A DNA stretch of 5,875 nt from Christensenella sp. UBA1782 (GTDB lineage Bacteria > Bacillota > Clostridia > Christensenellales > DTU072): contig DCGI01000031.1 in the NCBI GenBank assembly GCA_002315475.1, forward strand, positions 1 to 5,875, written 5' to 3'. The notes below the pieces were generated by a model that was given only the letters and a program-made list of their open reading frames with translations, had not been told where the DNA came from and did not search any database. How positions within the stretch are numbered: the stretch's first letter is position 1; every line of letters begins with the position of its first letter. The position numbers were made by a program, and so were the translations under genes. This document shows positions 1 to 5,664 of the stretch, in pieces.

Positions 1-594
1 AAGGGAAACGCACCCTTTCACCCGGATGCCGTTTAACCCTTTTATATAGGTGACGTCGGTCGTAAGGGGCACGAGGGACGGTACGGGCTTTTTGACGCTA
101 TGTCCGAAAGGGGTAAACAAATCGTAGCTTTCTTTCCCTTTGGTCGCATGACTTCCGGTGCAAAGGACGACGTTTTTGGTATGATAGACGCCGTTTACGA
201 CAAACCCGCCGCTTTCGGCTTGTACGTCGTTCACTTCCACCCCGCAAACCAACGCATCCCCCACTTTTTTTCTGAGCGCGTTTACCACCGTCAAAGCCGT
301 TTCGCTATACGGATAAACCTTGCCGTTCATGACTTTTGTCAAGATGCCGACCTTCTGCCAAAATGCGGTAACGTCCTCCCCGATAACCGAAGTCACGAAA
401 GCGGGATCGTTGTATTTTTCGGGACAAACGTCAACGGCGGAAAGATTACATTTTCCGTTTCCCGTAACCAATATCTTGGAACCGGCTTTTTCTTCACGTT
501 CCAAAAGTAACACCTTTTTACCTCGTTCCAAAGCGGTGACGGCGGCGGCGAATCCGCTCGCCCCACCCCCGATAACGATACCGTCGTATCTCAT
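1..594 (-). CDS. HI0933/YhiN-like FAD-binding oxidoreductase, N-terminal half (cut by window edge)
   Basis: The open frame runs from an ATG at 594 to base 1 without a stop, giving 198 visible residues; the family is usually about 400 long, so roughly half lies outside the window. Seen: an N-terminal Rossmann dinucleotide motif GGGASG at residues 9-14 following a hydrophobic beta strand, an acidic residue ending the second strand (LLLER, about 31-35), the family signature KILVTGNGKCNLS at 40-52, a CTGS flavin-contact segment at 145-148, and PSLVPL at 172-177. The GNGKCN block and PSLVPL together are typical of the HI0933/YhiN group, annotated as NAD(P)/FAD-dependent or aminoacetone-oxidase-like enzymes. 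Cytoplasmic flavoprotein; the substrate is unknown even for well-studied members. Its ATG overlaps the TGA of the upstream flavoprotein gene (ATGA, 591-594), so translation is probably coupled. The family call is firm; the function is not. Confidence 0.9.
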   Translation of the reverse strand, partial: MRYDGIVIGGGASGFAAAVTALERGKKVLLLEREEKAGSKILVTGNGKCNLSAVDVCPEKYNDPAFVTSVIGEDVTAFWQKVGILTKVMNGKVYPYSETALTVVNALRKKVGDALVCGVEVNDVQAESGGFVVNGVYHTKNVVLCTGSHATKGKESYDLFTPFGHSVKKPVPSLVPLTTDVTYIKGLNGIRVKGCVSL

Positions 595-1877
595 ATAAAC
601 ATACCGTCCGTTTTGTTTTGCCATGCACGTATTTTTGCTATATCGTATACCTTAGGTATCTTTTCGGATACCCTTATGGCTTTATTTGCGTGTAGGAGCA
701 TGCGTAACGTCTTCCAAAGAAGGGCGGGATTTTTCATGCCGACCAAACCTTTATGCAAGACGTCGGGAAAGGCAAGTTTTATCATCTTGCCGATGGCGGA
801 ACGGCAGAGGTCGTCGTTGGACAAAATGCCCGAAGTAAAGAACCAGGTTACTTCTTCGCTTTCCCTTTCGAGCAGCCAATTCTTTAAGCACTCCACCCCG
901 TAATGTTCCCGAAACGCCGATACGCATTTTCTTTGATACGTCCAAAGGTTCTTTGCCGACGCATCTCCGTTTCGGAGGGTTTCGGCAAGGAAAGAAGCCG
1001 CCAGTAAAGAGGTGGCGATACCGCTGCCGATCATGGGTACGGTCATACAGGCACTGTCGCCTATACAAGCATAGCCGTCCCAAACGAATCTTGACAAAGG
1101 ACGTCGAACGGGTATGGTGCAAAGCTTTCCTTTTTTCAGGCAGGTTTCGGGCAGGACGGGATTCCTTTCGCAAAGATCTTGCAAGGCGTTTTCCTTTTCT
1201 TCAGCGGTTAGTTTTCCTACCCTACCGATCAAAATATCGGCTTCCCCTTGATCGGTGATACACCAACTTATGCCCTTTTCTCCCCGATGTTTCATGTAGA
1301 CTTTGTTGGTGTCTTCGGTCACCTTTTCCCGCAAAGCGTAAAAAGATCTTTCCACGAAAAAGACCGATTCTTTGGAAACTTCGGGAAAGCCCCATGAGGC
1401 GGGAAGGGACTCTCGCAGAGGGGAAAACACACCGCACGAGTCGATAACCAAGTCGCAAAAAACTTCCTCGTCTTGCTCCTTTTTGATTAGTACACCGACC
1501 ACTTTATCATCTCGAATCAATACTTTTTTCACAAAAACACCGAAAACGCACGTCACGTTTTTTGCATTGTTGATTAAAATTTCGTTCAATTTTTTACGGT
1601 TTACCGAAAAATCTATCCATTCTTTTTTTTGATGCAGACGCATTTTTCCGTTCCCGTTCGGTGGGTAAAACGTCCAGTCTTTTTTCGGATAACTACCCTC
1701 GGGTAGCGGCAGATTCGCGAGCGAAAACGCTTGCGGATTTACATCGTCAAACCAGTCGTAACGCATATCCTCCGCTTTCTTTTCCTTTTCGTACACGGTC
1801 ACTTCGTGTCCCTGCTCGGCAAGAAGTCCCGCCGCATACAAGCCGCCGATTCCGGCACCGACCACCACGATTTTCAT
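591..1877 (-). CDS. FAD-dependent oxidoreductase, geranylgeranyl reductase/FixC-like
   Basis: A 428-residue soluble flavoprotein with the layout of the PHBH/GGR superfamily. Seen: FAD Rossmann motif GAGIGG at residues 7-12, the ribose-binding Glu at 30 (VYEKE), a VNRKKLNEIL helix near 93-102 at the usual family Arg position (R94), a DSCG segment near 146-149 at the site of the DG motif, and the second FAD motif CIGDSA with G273-D274 followed by GSGIA at 284-288. Family knowledge: such enzymes reduce isoprenoid double bonds or hydroxylate or halogenate substrates. The substrate here cannot be told, and its C-terminal 120 residues carry no motif I recognise. An in-frame TTG at 1883 would add two residues but lies only one base from the Shine-Dalgarno, so ATG at 1877 is chosen. 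First gene of a two-flavoprotein operon with its own promoter at 1904-1932. Confidence 0.87.
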   Translation of the reverse strand: MKIVVVGAGIGGLYAAGLLAEQGHEVTVYEKEKKAEDMRYDWFDDVNPQAFSLANLPLPEGSYPKKDWTFYPPNGNGKMRLHQKKEWIDFSVNRKKLNEILINNAKNVTCVFGVFVKKVLIRDDKVVGVLIKKEQDEEVFCDLVIDSCGVFSPLRESLPASWGFPEVSKESVFFVERSFYALREKVTEDTNKVYMKHRGEKGISWCITDQGEADILIGRVGKLTAEEKENALQDLCERNPVLPETCLKKGKLCTIPVRRPLSRFVWDGYACIGDSACMTVPMIGSGIATSLLAASFLAETLRNGDASAKNLWTYQRKCVSAFREHYGVECLKNWLLERESEEVTWFFTSGILSNDDLCRSAIGKMIKLAFPDVLHKGLVGMKNPALLWKTLRMLLHANKAIRVSEKIPKVYDIAKIRAWQNKTDGMFI

Positions 1878-1884
1878 AGCCAAA

Positions 1885-1890
1885 CCTCCT
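1885..1890 (-). promoter_or_regulatory. Ribosome binding site deciding the ATG-1877 start
   Basis: A perfect AGGAGG (minus strand, 1890 to 1885) sits 7 bases before ATG at 1877, which is ideal. The in-frame TTG at 1883 would leave a 1-base spacer, so the longer start is rejected. Confidence 0.85.
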
Positions 1891-1903
1891 ATTTTTTTGG
1901 TTT

Positions 1904-1932
1904 AGTATAGCATAAATCCGTTTTTCTTTCAA
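1904..1932 (-). promoter_or_regulatory. Sigma-A type promoter for the flavoprotein operon
   Basis: Read on the minus strand: -35 TTGAAA (1932-1927), exactly 17 bases of spacer, -10 TATACT (1909-1904). Five of six bases match consensus in each hexamer. The predicted start is near 1897, giving a leader of about 20 bases that holds the AGGAGG and no room for a riboswitch. Confidence 0.75.
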
Positions 1933-1960
1933 GTTTCCTTTACTTTTTTTCGGTTTTCTT
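1919..1960. repeat. Imperfect 10-bp direct repeat in the divergent promoter region
   Basis: CGTTTTTCTT at 1919-1928 and CGGTTTTCTT at 1951-1960 match at 9 of 10 bases, with starts 32 bases apart (about three helical turns). The first copy touches the -35 of the leftward promoter and the second lies in the spacer of the rightward one. This could be a pair of operator half sites, but the DNA is T-rich and chance similarity is quite possible. Confidence 0.25.
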
Positions 1961-1967
1961 GTATGAT
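1939..1967 (+). promoter_or_regulatory. Promoter for the two-gene membrane operon
   Basis: -35 TTTACT (1939-1944), 17-base spacer, -10 TATGAT (1962-1967). The -10 matches five of six bases; the -35 is weaker at four of six. The predicted start is near 1974, leaving a leader of about 27 bases. Its -35 lies only 6 bases from the -35 of the opposite promoter, so the two promoters are back to back and may compete or share a regulator. Confidence 0.6.
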
Positions 1968-2000
1968 TAAAAAAAATAAAGAAACTGAGGAGAAAATTTT

Positions 2001-2747
2001 ATGGTAGAAAGTTATGCCGTTATTTTCGTTCTCGGCGGGTTGATTGCCCTTGCCATCATCGGCATGAGTGTTTTTTTTATCGTCAAAGCCTGTCGCAGAG
2101 CCAAACAAATCGGAATGGATAAAAAGTTAATTAAAGACTCCGTTCGTTCCAGTGCCGTCTTTTCCATCGTACCCAGTATTCCCATCGTGGTCGGAATCGG
2201 TATTTTAATGCAATCTCTCGGAATCGCCATTCCTTGGATTCGTTTAACCGTTATCGGGGCGTTACAATACGAATTGATTGCCATGGATCAGGCAAAAGCC
2301 GCCCTTGTGGGTACCGAGGCTTCCTACGAAACTTTTATCGCCACCGCCACCGTCTTAATGACGCTCTCCATATTGAGCGGTCCCGTCTTCAACGCTATCT
2401 TTTATAAGAAGTATCAAGGGAAACTGGCTTCTTTGCAAGAAAAGAACGGCAAACTGATGAATACCGTTACCGGTGCTTTGCTCGGGGGACTGCTTGCGGG
2501 TATGCTTTCGTCTATCCTCGTGGGCGGAATCTTTACTGTCGGCAATCCCACCACCGACGCCTCGGGTGCCGTTTCGTACGGAGAAGTCACTTTGATCACT
2601 TTGGCTGCCAGCCTCGTCATTATGGGACTTTGCGGCGTCATACTGAAAGTCTTTAAGCAAAAATGGATAGAAAGCTATGCTCTGCCCATCACTATTTTGG
2701 GTTCGCTCGGCATCGCGTACGCATTTATTGCCGCAGGCTTGTTTTAA
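2001..2747 (+). CDS. DUF5058-like polytopic membrane protein
   Basis: A 248-residue integral membrane protein. Predicted membrane segments by eye: about 6-30, 51-75, 109-134, 153-180, 193-216 and 223-246, so six. Between segments 1 and 2 is a basic cytoplasmic loop (CRRAKQIGMDKKLIKD, 31-46), and after segment 3 another (KKYQGKL, 136-142), which places the N-terminus outside by the positive-inside rule. The order of features (SAVFSIVPSIPIVVGI near 51-66, then an IGALQYE stretch near 85-91) matches my memory of the DUF5058 family, common in Clostridia; no function is established. GAGGAG at 1987-1992 sits 8 bases before the ATG. It is followed after 11 bases by a second small membrane protein, suggesting two subunits of one transporter or channel. 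The membrane location is firm; the family name is from recollection, and the substrate is unknown. Confidence 0.8.
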   Translation: MVESYAVIFVLGGLIALAIIGMSVFFIVKACRRAKQIGMDKKLIKDSVRSSAVFSIVPSIPIVVGIGILMQSLGIAIPWIRLTVIGALQYELIAMDQAKAALVGTEASYETFIATATVLMTLSILSGPVFNAIFYKKYQGKLASLQEKNGKLMNTVTGALLGGLLAGMLSSILVGGIFTVGNPTTDASGAVSYGEVTLITLAASLVIMGLCGVILKVFKQKWIESYALPITILGSLGIAYAFIAAGLF

Positions 2748-2754
2748 GAGGAGG
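2748..2754 (+). promoter_or_regulatory. Ribosome binding site deciding the ATG-2759 start
   Basis: GAGGAGG begins directly after the TAA of the upstream gene and lies 4 bases before ATG 2759, a slightly short but usable spacing. It supports 2759 over an in-frame ATG at 2663, which lies inside the upstream gene, lacks a ribosome site, and would add 32 residues that are just the upstream gene read out of frame. Confidence 0.75.
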
Positions 2755-2758
2755 TTTT

Positions 2759-3448
2759 ATGAAAAAAAGCAACGCCACTCCGCAAACTCGTGCGGAATAC
2801 AACAATAGCGTCCACACCATCGGACGTATCTTTACTTGGATAGCCCTCGGTTTAATCCTTTTGGTACCGGTAGCCTACTGCCTCAGTGCCAAAGTGTTGC
2901 CTGACGGTACCGCTTTGTTAAAGTCCCTTCCCTTTCTGTTCGGATACCTCGCCATCGGCTTGGTGGAAGCGTTCAGTTACGCCCCTTTGCTCGGGACGGC
3001 GGGGCAGTATATCGGTTTCATCACCGGAAACATCAGCAATCTGAAACTGCCCTGCGCCATCAACGCACATACCGTCACCAAAGTACAACCGGGTACCGAA
3101 GAACACGAAATCGTGACGACGATAGCCATTGCCGTCAGTTCTATCGTAACCACCCTCATCATCGTGATAGGCTTGATTCCCCTTCTTATCTTTCAAGAAC
3201 AAATCGTGACCGTTCTTAACCCGATAGCTCCGTACGTTATTCCCGCCATCTTCGGCGGTCTGACCTTAGTCCTGCTCGCCTCGTATTACAAAGTAGCCGT
3301 CATCCCCTTCGTCGCCTGTATCGTCATTTGCGTCGTCGGGAATTTACTCGGCTTCGGAGCAAGTTTGGGACAGTCGACGATGGTGCTCGTCGGCATGGCA
3401 ATCAGCGGTATCAGTACCGTCATCCTTTATAAAAAAGGTAAACTGTAA
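2759..3448 (+). CDS. Polytopic membrane protein, partner of the DUF5058-like protein
   Basis: A 229-residue membrane protein whose function I do not recognise. Hydrophobic segments by eye: about 20-44, 55-80, 117-146, 156-176, 178-199 and 204-225. Segments 2 and 3 are separated by a polar stretch that looks constrained: YIGFITGNISNLKLP (84-98), then AINAH (100-104) and PGTEEHE (111-117). Tightly packed Gly, Asn and His residues in such a place suggest a substrate or gating element, though this is inference. The N-terminal 19 residues are polar with Lys and Arg and probably cytoplasmic, and the C-terminus ends in KKGKL. It starts 11 bases after the upstream gene and has no promoter of its own, so both are made from one message and may assemble together. 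Automated pipelines sometimes label such genes as mechanosensitive channels; I see no MscS beta domain or pore helix to support that. Confidence 0.8.
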   Translation: MKKSNATPQTRAEYNNSVHTIGRIFTWIALGLILLVPVAYCLSAKVLPDGTALLKSLPFLFGYLAIGLVEAFSYAPLLGTAGQYIGFITGNISNLKLPCAINAHTVTKVQPGTEEHEIVTTIAIAVSSIVTTLIIVIGLIPLLIFQEQIVTVLNPIAPYVIPAIFGGLTLVLLASYYKVAVIPFVACIVICVVGNLLGFGASLGQSTMVLVGMAISGISTVILYKKGKL

Positions 3449-3457
3449 ACCTTTTTT
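3431..3457 (+). repeat. Small AT-rich inverted repeat across the stop codon
   Basis: AAAAAAGGT (3431-3439) pairs with ACCTTTTTT (3449-3457). The 9-base loop holds the TAA stop at 3446-3448. The T-run 3452-3457 could instead pair with AAAAAA at 3462-3467. It resembles a weak terminator, but six of nine pairs are A-T. It may help the stronger hairpin just downstream. Confidence 0.35.
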
Positions 3458-3470
3458 GCCTAAAAAAGTC

Positions 3471-3520
3471 AAAGCCTTTTGCCGAAAGCACACACCATGC
3501 CGACGGCAAAAGGCTTTTTT
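3471..3520 (+). terminator. Strong intrinsic terminator after the membrane pair
   Basis: AAAGCCTTTTGCCG (3471-3484) is perfectly complementary to CGGCAAAAGGCTTT (3504-3517), a 14-bp stem around a 19-base loop. It is followed by a run of T to 3520. It starts 22 bases after the stop of the second membrane gene and separates that operon from the promoter at 3565. Confidence 0.9.
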
Positions 3521-3564
3521 CTCGGTTCTCTGCCCGTTTGCTCTATTTTTTCTTCTTTTTCCTC

Positions 3565-3593
3565 TTGCAAAAAACGTGTTATAGTATTATAAT
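3565..3593 (+). promoter_or_regulatory. Sigma-A type promoter for the 442-aa gene and probably cysE-cysS
   Basis: -35 TTGCAA (3565-3570), a 17-base spacer, and a perfect -10 TATAAT (3588-3593). The predicted start near 3600 gives a leader of about 49 bases. This is the only convincing promoter before cysE and cysS, apart from anything hidden inside the 442-residue gene. Confidence 0.8.
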
Positions 3594-3614
3594 ATACTTG
3601 TATTTATATAAAAA

Positions 3615-3630
3615 GGGTAGAGTTCTACCC
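3615..3630 (+). other. Leader hairpin just before the ribosome binding site
   Basis: GGGTAG (3615-3620) and CTACCC (3625-3630) form a 6-bp stem with an AGTT loop, lying near +15 to +30 of the predicted transcript and 6 bases before GGAGG (3637-3641). There is no T-run after it, so it is not a terminator. It could protect the 5' end or be bound by a regulator. Confidence 0.5.
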
Positions 3631-3648
3631 TGACATGGAGGAAAACCA

Positions 3649-4977
3649 ATGGCAGTTAAAGTCCGCAACGCAGAAAACGTAAGAAAGTCGGAACTATGGG
3701 ATGAAAAAGACGACGCAGCTCTGGTAGAGTTACTTCGCCGTAAAATTAAAGATACGACGATCGCCGTTCGAGAATGCGAATCTCCCTATGAACGCAGCCG
3801 TCTGAAAGAGCAGAAGAAACGCTACAAGATTATGTACAAAAAAGTGAAAACCGGTTCCTATAACGGCGACATCATCTTTAACGAACTTCGTGCTTCGGCA
3901 GCACTCACACAAGAACAGTCCCTTTCCACCCGTGCACACGCTTCGGTACAAGGGGGAAAGATTTATAACAACAGTTATAACGCTATGGACTTCGACTACG
4001 AAACGGCTTTCCGTAAAAAGAGATATTACGGATTTTCTTTGCCGTTCTTCCTGACGATATTGTCTTTGCTTTTGGTGGCGTCTTTCGTCATCGGTATTTT
4101 CCTGCCCCAAACGGCTACCGACTGGGTAAAAGAAAACGTGGGCATCGACTTGAATTCTTACGTCGTCATCCATCTCGGCGAACAGGAAGACGGCTCCGTC
4201 ATCGACTTTTCGGTAGACGACGACGGACCTTGGCCGAACGGTGTATACGATAACAGCTTCCTTACGCCCGGTTCCGACGAAAAGTTCTCCGAAGTGTACG
4301 AAGCGAAGACGGACGGCTCGCCTATCATGCTTTACGCCGACTGCGGCATCAGTGCCATTTACGTCAACACAAGCGATATCGTCAAATGTTGGTTCAAGAC
4401 CAAAATGTTGGAAAAAGTCCGTTTGAGTTTTATCGAAGACTTGGAGTACTTTCAAGGAGACAGCTATTATTATAGATACTTCTTGCAAGACAAGTCGCAA
4501 GAATACGTCATCAAGAAAAACGCCGAAGGAAACTACGACTTCGGTACCATCTATAACCATATCGGCGTCTACGGTACCATCATGTTCTTGATCGTCGCCT
4601 TCCTTATGTCGGTCGTCTTGCTCTTGATAAACTTAATACGACTTTTCACATACACCTCGAGGAGAATCCACGGGACGACTTTGTTTACCTTCTTTATGTC
4701 GGTACTCATGGTTCTTGCACCCGCTTTGGCGAGCTGTAACGGCACCCAACTCGGTACCGCTTTGACTTCTTATTTCAGCTATCTGTCGGGCGAAGAAGGC
4801 TTCCTTTCCTCCTTCACCACGACGGTCGGTTGTTCCGTCATGATGCTTGCACCTGCGGGAATCTGCTTGTTGATGCTTCTTTTGCCTTTCCTCTTCAAGA
4901 ACCGCTTTAAGAAACTCCCCACCCGCCTGCCCAAAGGTAACCGCGTACACGATCCCTTCAACAGAACGAAGGCATAA
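3649..4977 (+). CDS. Unrecognised four-TM membrane protein with a large outer domain
   Basis: A 442-residue protein that I cannot assign to a family. Seen in order: a charged, probably cytoplasmic region of about 125 residues with a Lys/Arg-rich helical part (29-67); a membrane segment at about 129-153 preceded by FRKKRYYG; an acidic region of about 150 residues (154-303) with the cluster DFSVDDDGPWPNG (186-198) and two cysteines (232, 247); then membrane segments at about 304-331, 341-362 and 387-417 and a basic tail. The positive-inside rule fits an inside N-terminus, an outside acidic domain, an inside RLFTYTSRR loop and an inside C-terminus. GGAGG at 3637-3641 is 7 bases before the ATG, and a strong promoter lies upstream. 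Its stop is 3 bases before cysE, so it is probably co-transcribed with cysE-cysS; whether it has any role in cysteine handling is unknown. It has no transporter, kinase or protease motif that I can see. Confidence 0.82.
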   Translation: MAVKVRNAENVRKSELWDEKDDAALVELLRRKIKDTTIAVRECESPYERSRLKEQKKRYKIMYKKVKTGSYNGDIIFNELRASAALTQEQSLSTRAHASVQGGKIYNNSYNAMDFDYETAFRKKRYYGFSLPFFLTILSLLLVASFVIGIFLPQTATDWVKENVGIDLNSYVVIHLGEQEDGSVIDFSVDDDGPWPNGVYDNSFLTPGSDEKFSEVYEAKTDGSPIMLYADCGISAIYVNTSDIVKCWFKTKMLEKVRLSFIEDLEYFQGDSYYYRYFLQDKSQEYVIKKNAEGNYDFGTIYNHIGVYGTIMFLIVAFLMSVVLLLINLIRLFTYTSRRIHGTTLFTFFMSVLMVLAPALASCNGTQLGTALTSYFSYLSGEEGFLSSFTTTVGCSVMMLAPAGICLLMLLLPFLFKNRFKKLPTRLPKGNRVHDPFNRTKA

Positions 4978-4980
4978 TCT

Positions 4981-5664
4981 ATGTTTGAAACCTTCAAAAC
5001 CGATTTACAAGCTGCCTTAGATAACGATCCCGCCGCCAAAAACAAAGCGGAAATCGTTTTTACCTACGGCGGCTTTCGTGCCTTGCAGACATACCGTATC
5101 GCACACTTTTTATACCGAAAGAATCTCCATTTTATTGCCTTCTTACTGACGGCGAGAGCCCGACGGCTTTACGGGGTGGAAATCCATCCCGCCGCCAAAA
5201 TCGGAAAAGGCGTTTTTATCGACCACGGTGTCGGTTTGATTATCGGCGAAACGGCGGAAATCGGTGACTTCGTTACCATTTATCAAGGGGTTACGCTCGG
5301 CGGTACGGGTAAAGACGTCGGAAAACGGCACCCTACCGTAGGAAACCACGTCATGATCAGTGCGGGTGCCAAAGTCTTAGGCCCCGTCGTTATCGGAGAG
5401 TATTCCAAAATCGGTGCGGGCAGCGTCGTTTTGAAAAACGTTCCTCCGCACTCCACCGTCGTCGGCGTTCCCGGCAGAGTGGTTCGGATGCATGGAGAAA
5501 AATATAACGATTTGGATCAAAAGCTACCCGATCCCGTTTTGGAAGAATTCGCTCGCATCAACGAACGCATCACCCATTTGGAGAAGAATGCCGGCATCGT
5601 CAGTTGCGGTTATTCCATCTCCCAACAAATCAATAAAAAATTTGACGATAAAGAGGATTTATAA
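4981..5664 (+). CDS. cysE: Serine O-acetyltransferase
   Basis: Transfers acetyl from acetyl-CoA to L-serine, giving O-acetylserine, the carbon skeleton for cysteine; cytoplasmic. The 227 residues comprise a short helical N-terminal domain (1-62, with DPAAKNKAEIV near 16-26) and a left-handed beta-helix of hexapeptide repeats (about 66-170). Catalytic and binding residues are present: D81-H82 in the IDHG motif, R116-H117 in KRHP, and GGTGK at 107-111. The position of the E. coli dyad Asp143 is Glu67 (VEIHP); as I recall, Bacillus enzymes also have Glu here, so this is not a defect. The short N-terminal domain matches the compact Gram-positive form rather than the longer enterobacterial one. 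The C-terminal part (184-203) looks helical. A modest GAAGG (4968-4972) within the end of the upstream gene lies 8 bases before the ATG. The stop overlaps the cysS start by one base. Confidence 0.97.
   Translation: MFETFKTDLQAALDNDPAAKNKAEIVFTYGGFRALQTYRIAHFLYRKNLHFIAFLLTARARRLYGVEIHPAAKIGKGVFIDHGVGLIIGETAEIGDFVTIYQGVTLGGTGKDVGKRHPTVGNHVMISAGAKVLGPVVIGEYSKIGAGSVVLKNVPPHSTVVGVPGRVVRMHGEKYNDLDQKLPDPVLEEFARINERITHLEKNAGIVSCGYSISQQINKKFDDKEDL

Noticed and set aside
100..510. 136-codon plus-strand frame at the left end
   Set aside because: It is antisense to the HI0933-like gene, whose FAD motifs are clear; the plus-strand product matches nothing I recognise.
751..1173. 140-codon minus-strand frame overlapping the GGR-like gene
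   Set aside because: It lies on the same strand as the flavoprotein gene but in another frame, is Arg-rich, and has no recognisable motif; a shadow frame.
2663..2758. Longer start (ATG 2663) for the second membrane protein
   Set aside because: It would overlap the upstream gene by 85 bases and add an Arg/His-rich 32-residue stretch that is out-of-frame translation; GAGGAGG just before 2759 marks the real start.
3449..3648. Possible small RNA, riboswitch or small gene in the largest intergenic gap
   Set aside because: The terminator, the promoter and the short leader account for the recognisable structure; no open frame with a ribosome site and no known riboswitch core was visible.
3730..4560. 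Open frame of 276 codons on the minus strand inside the 442-residue gene
   Set aside because: It is exactly antisense to a gene with a promoter, a good ribosome site and clear membrane segments. It follows from the sense strand rarely using codons whose complement is a stop, and the translated protein has a biased, domain-free composition.
2309..4762. Seven GGTACC palindromes, more than expected by chance
   Set aside because: Six of the seven are the in-frame codon pair GGT-ACC (Gly-Thr), so codon choice explains them; no noncoding copies were seen.
5179..5181. Glu67 of CysE in place of the E. coli Asp143 as a possible loss of activity
   Set aside because: As I recall, Gram-positive CysE proteins normally carry Glu here, and the rest of the active site (D81, H82, R116, H117) is intact.
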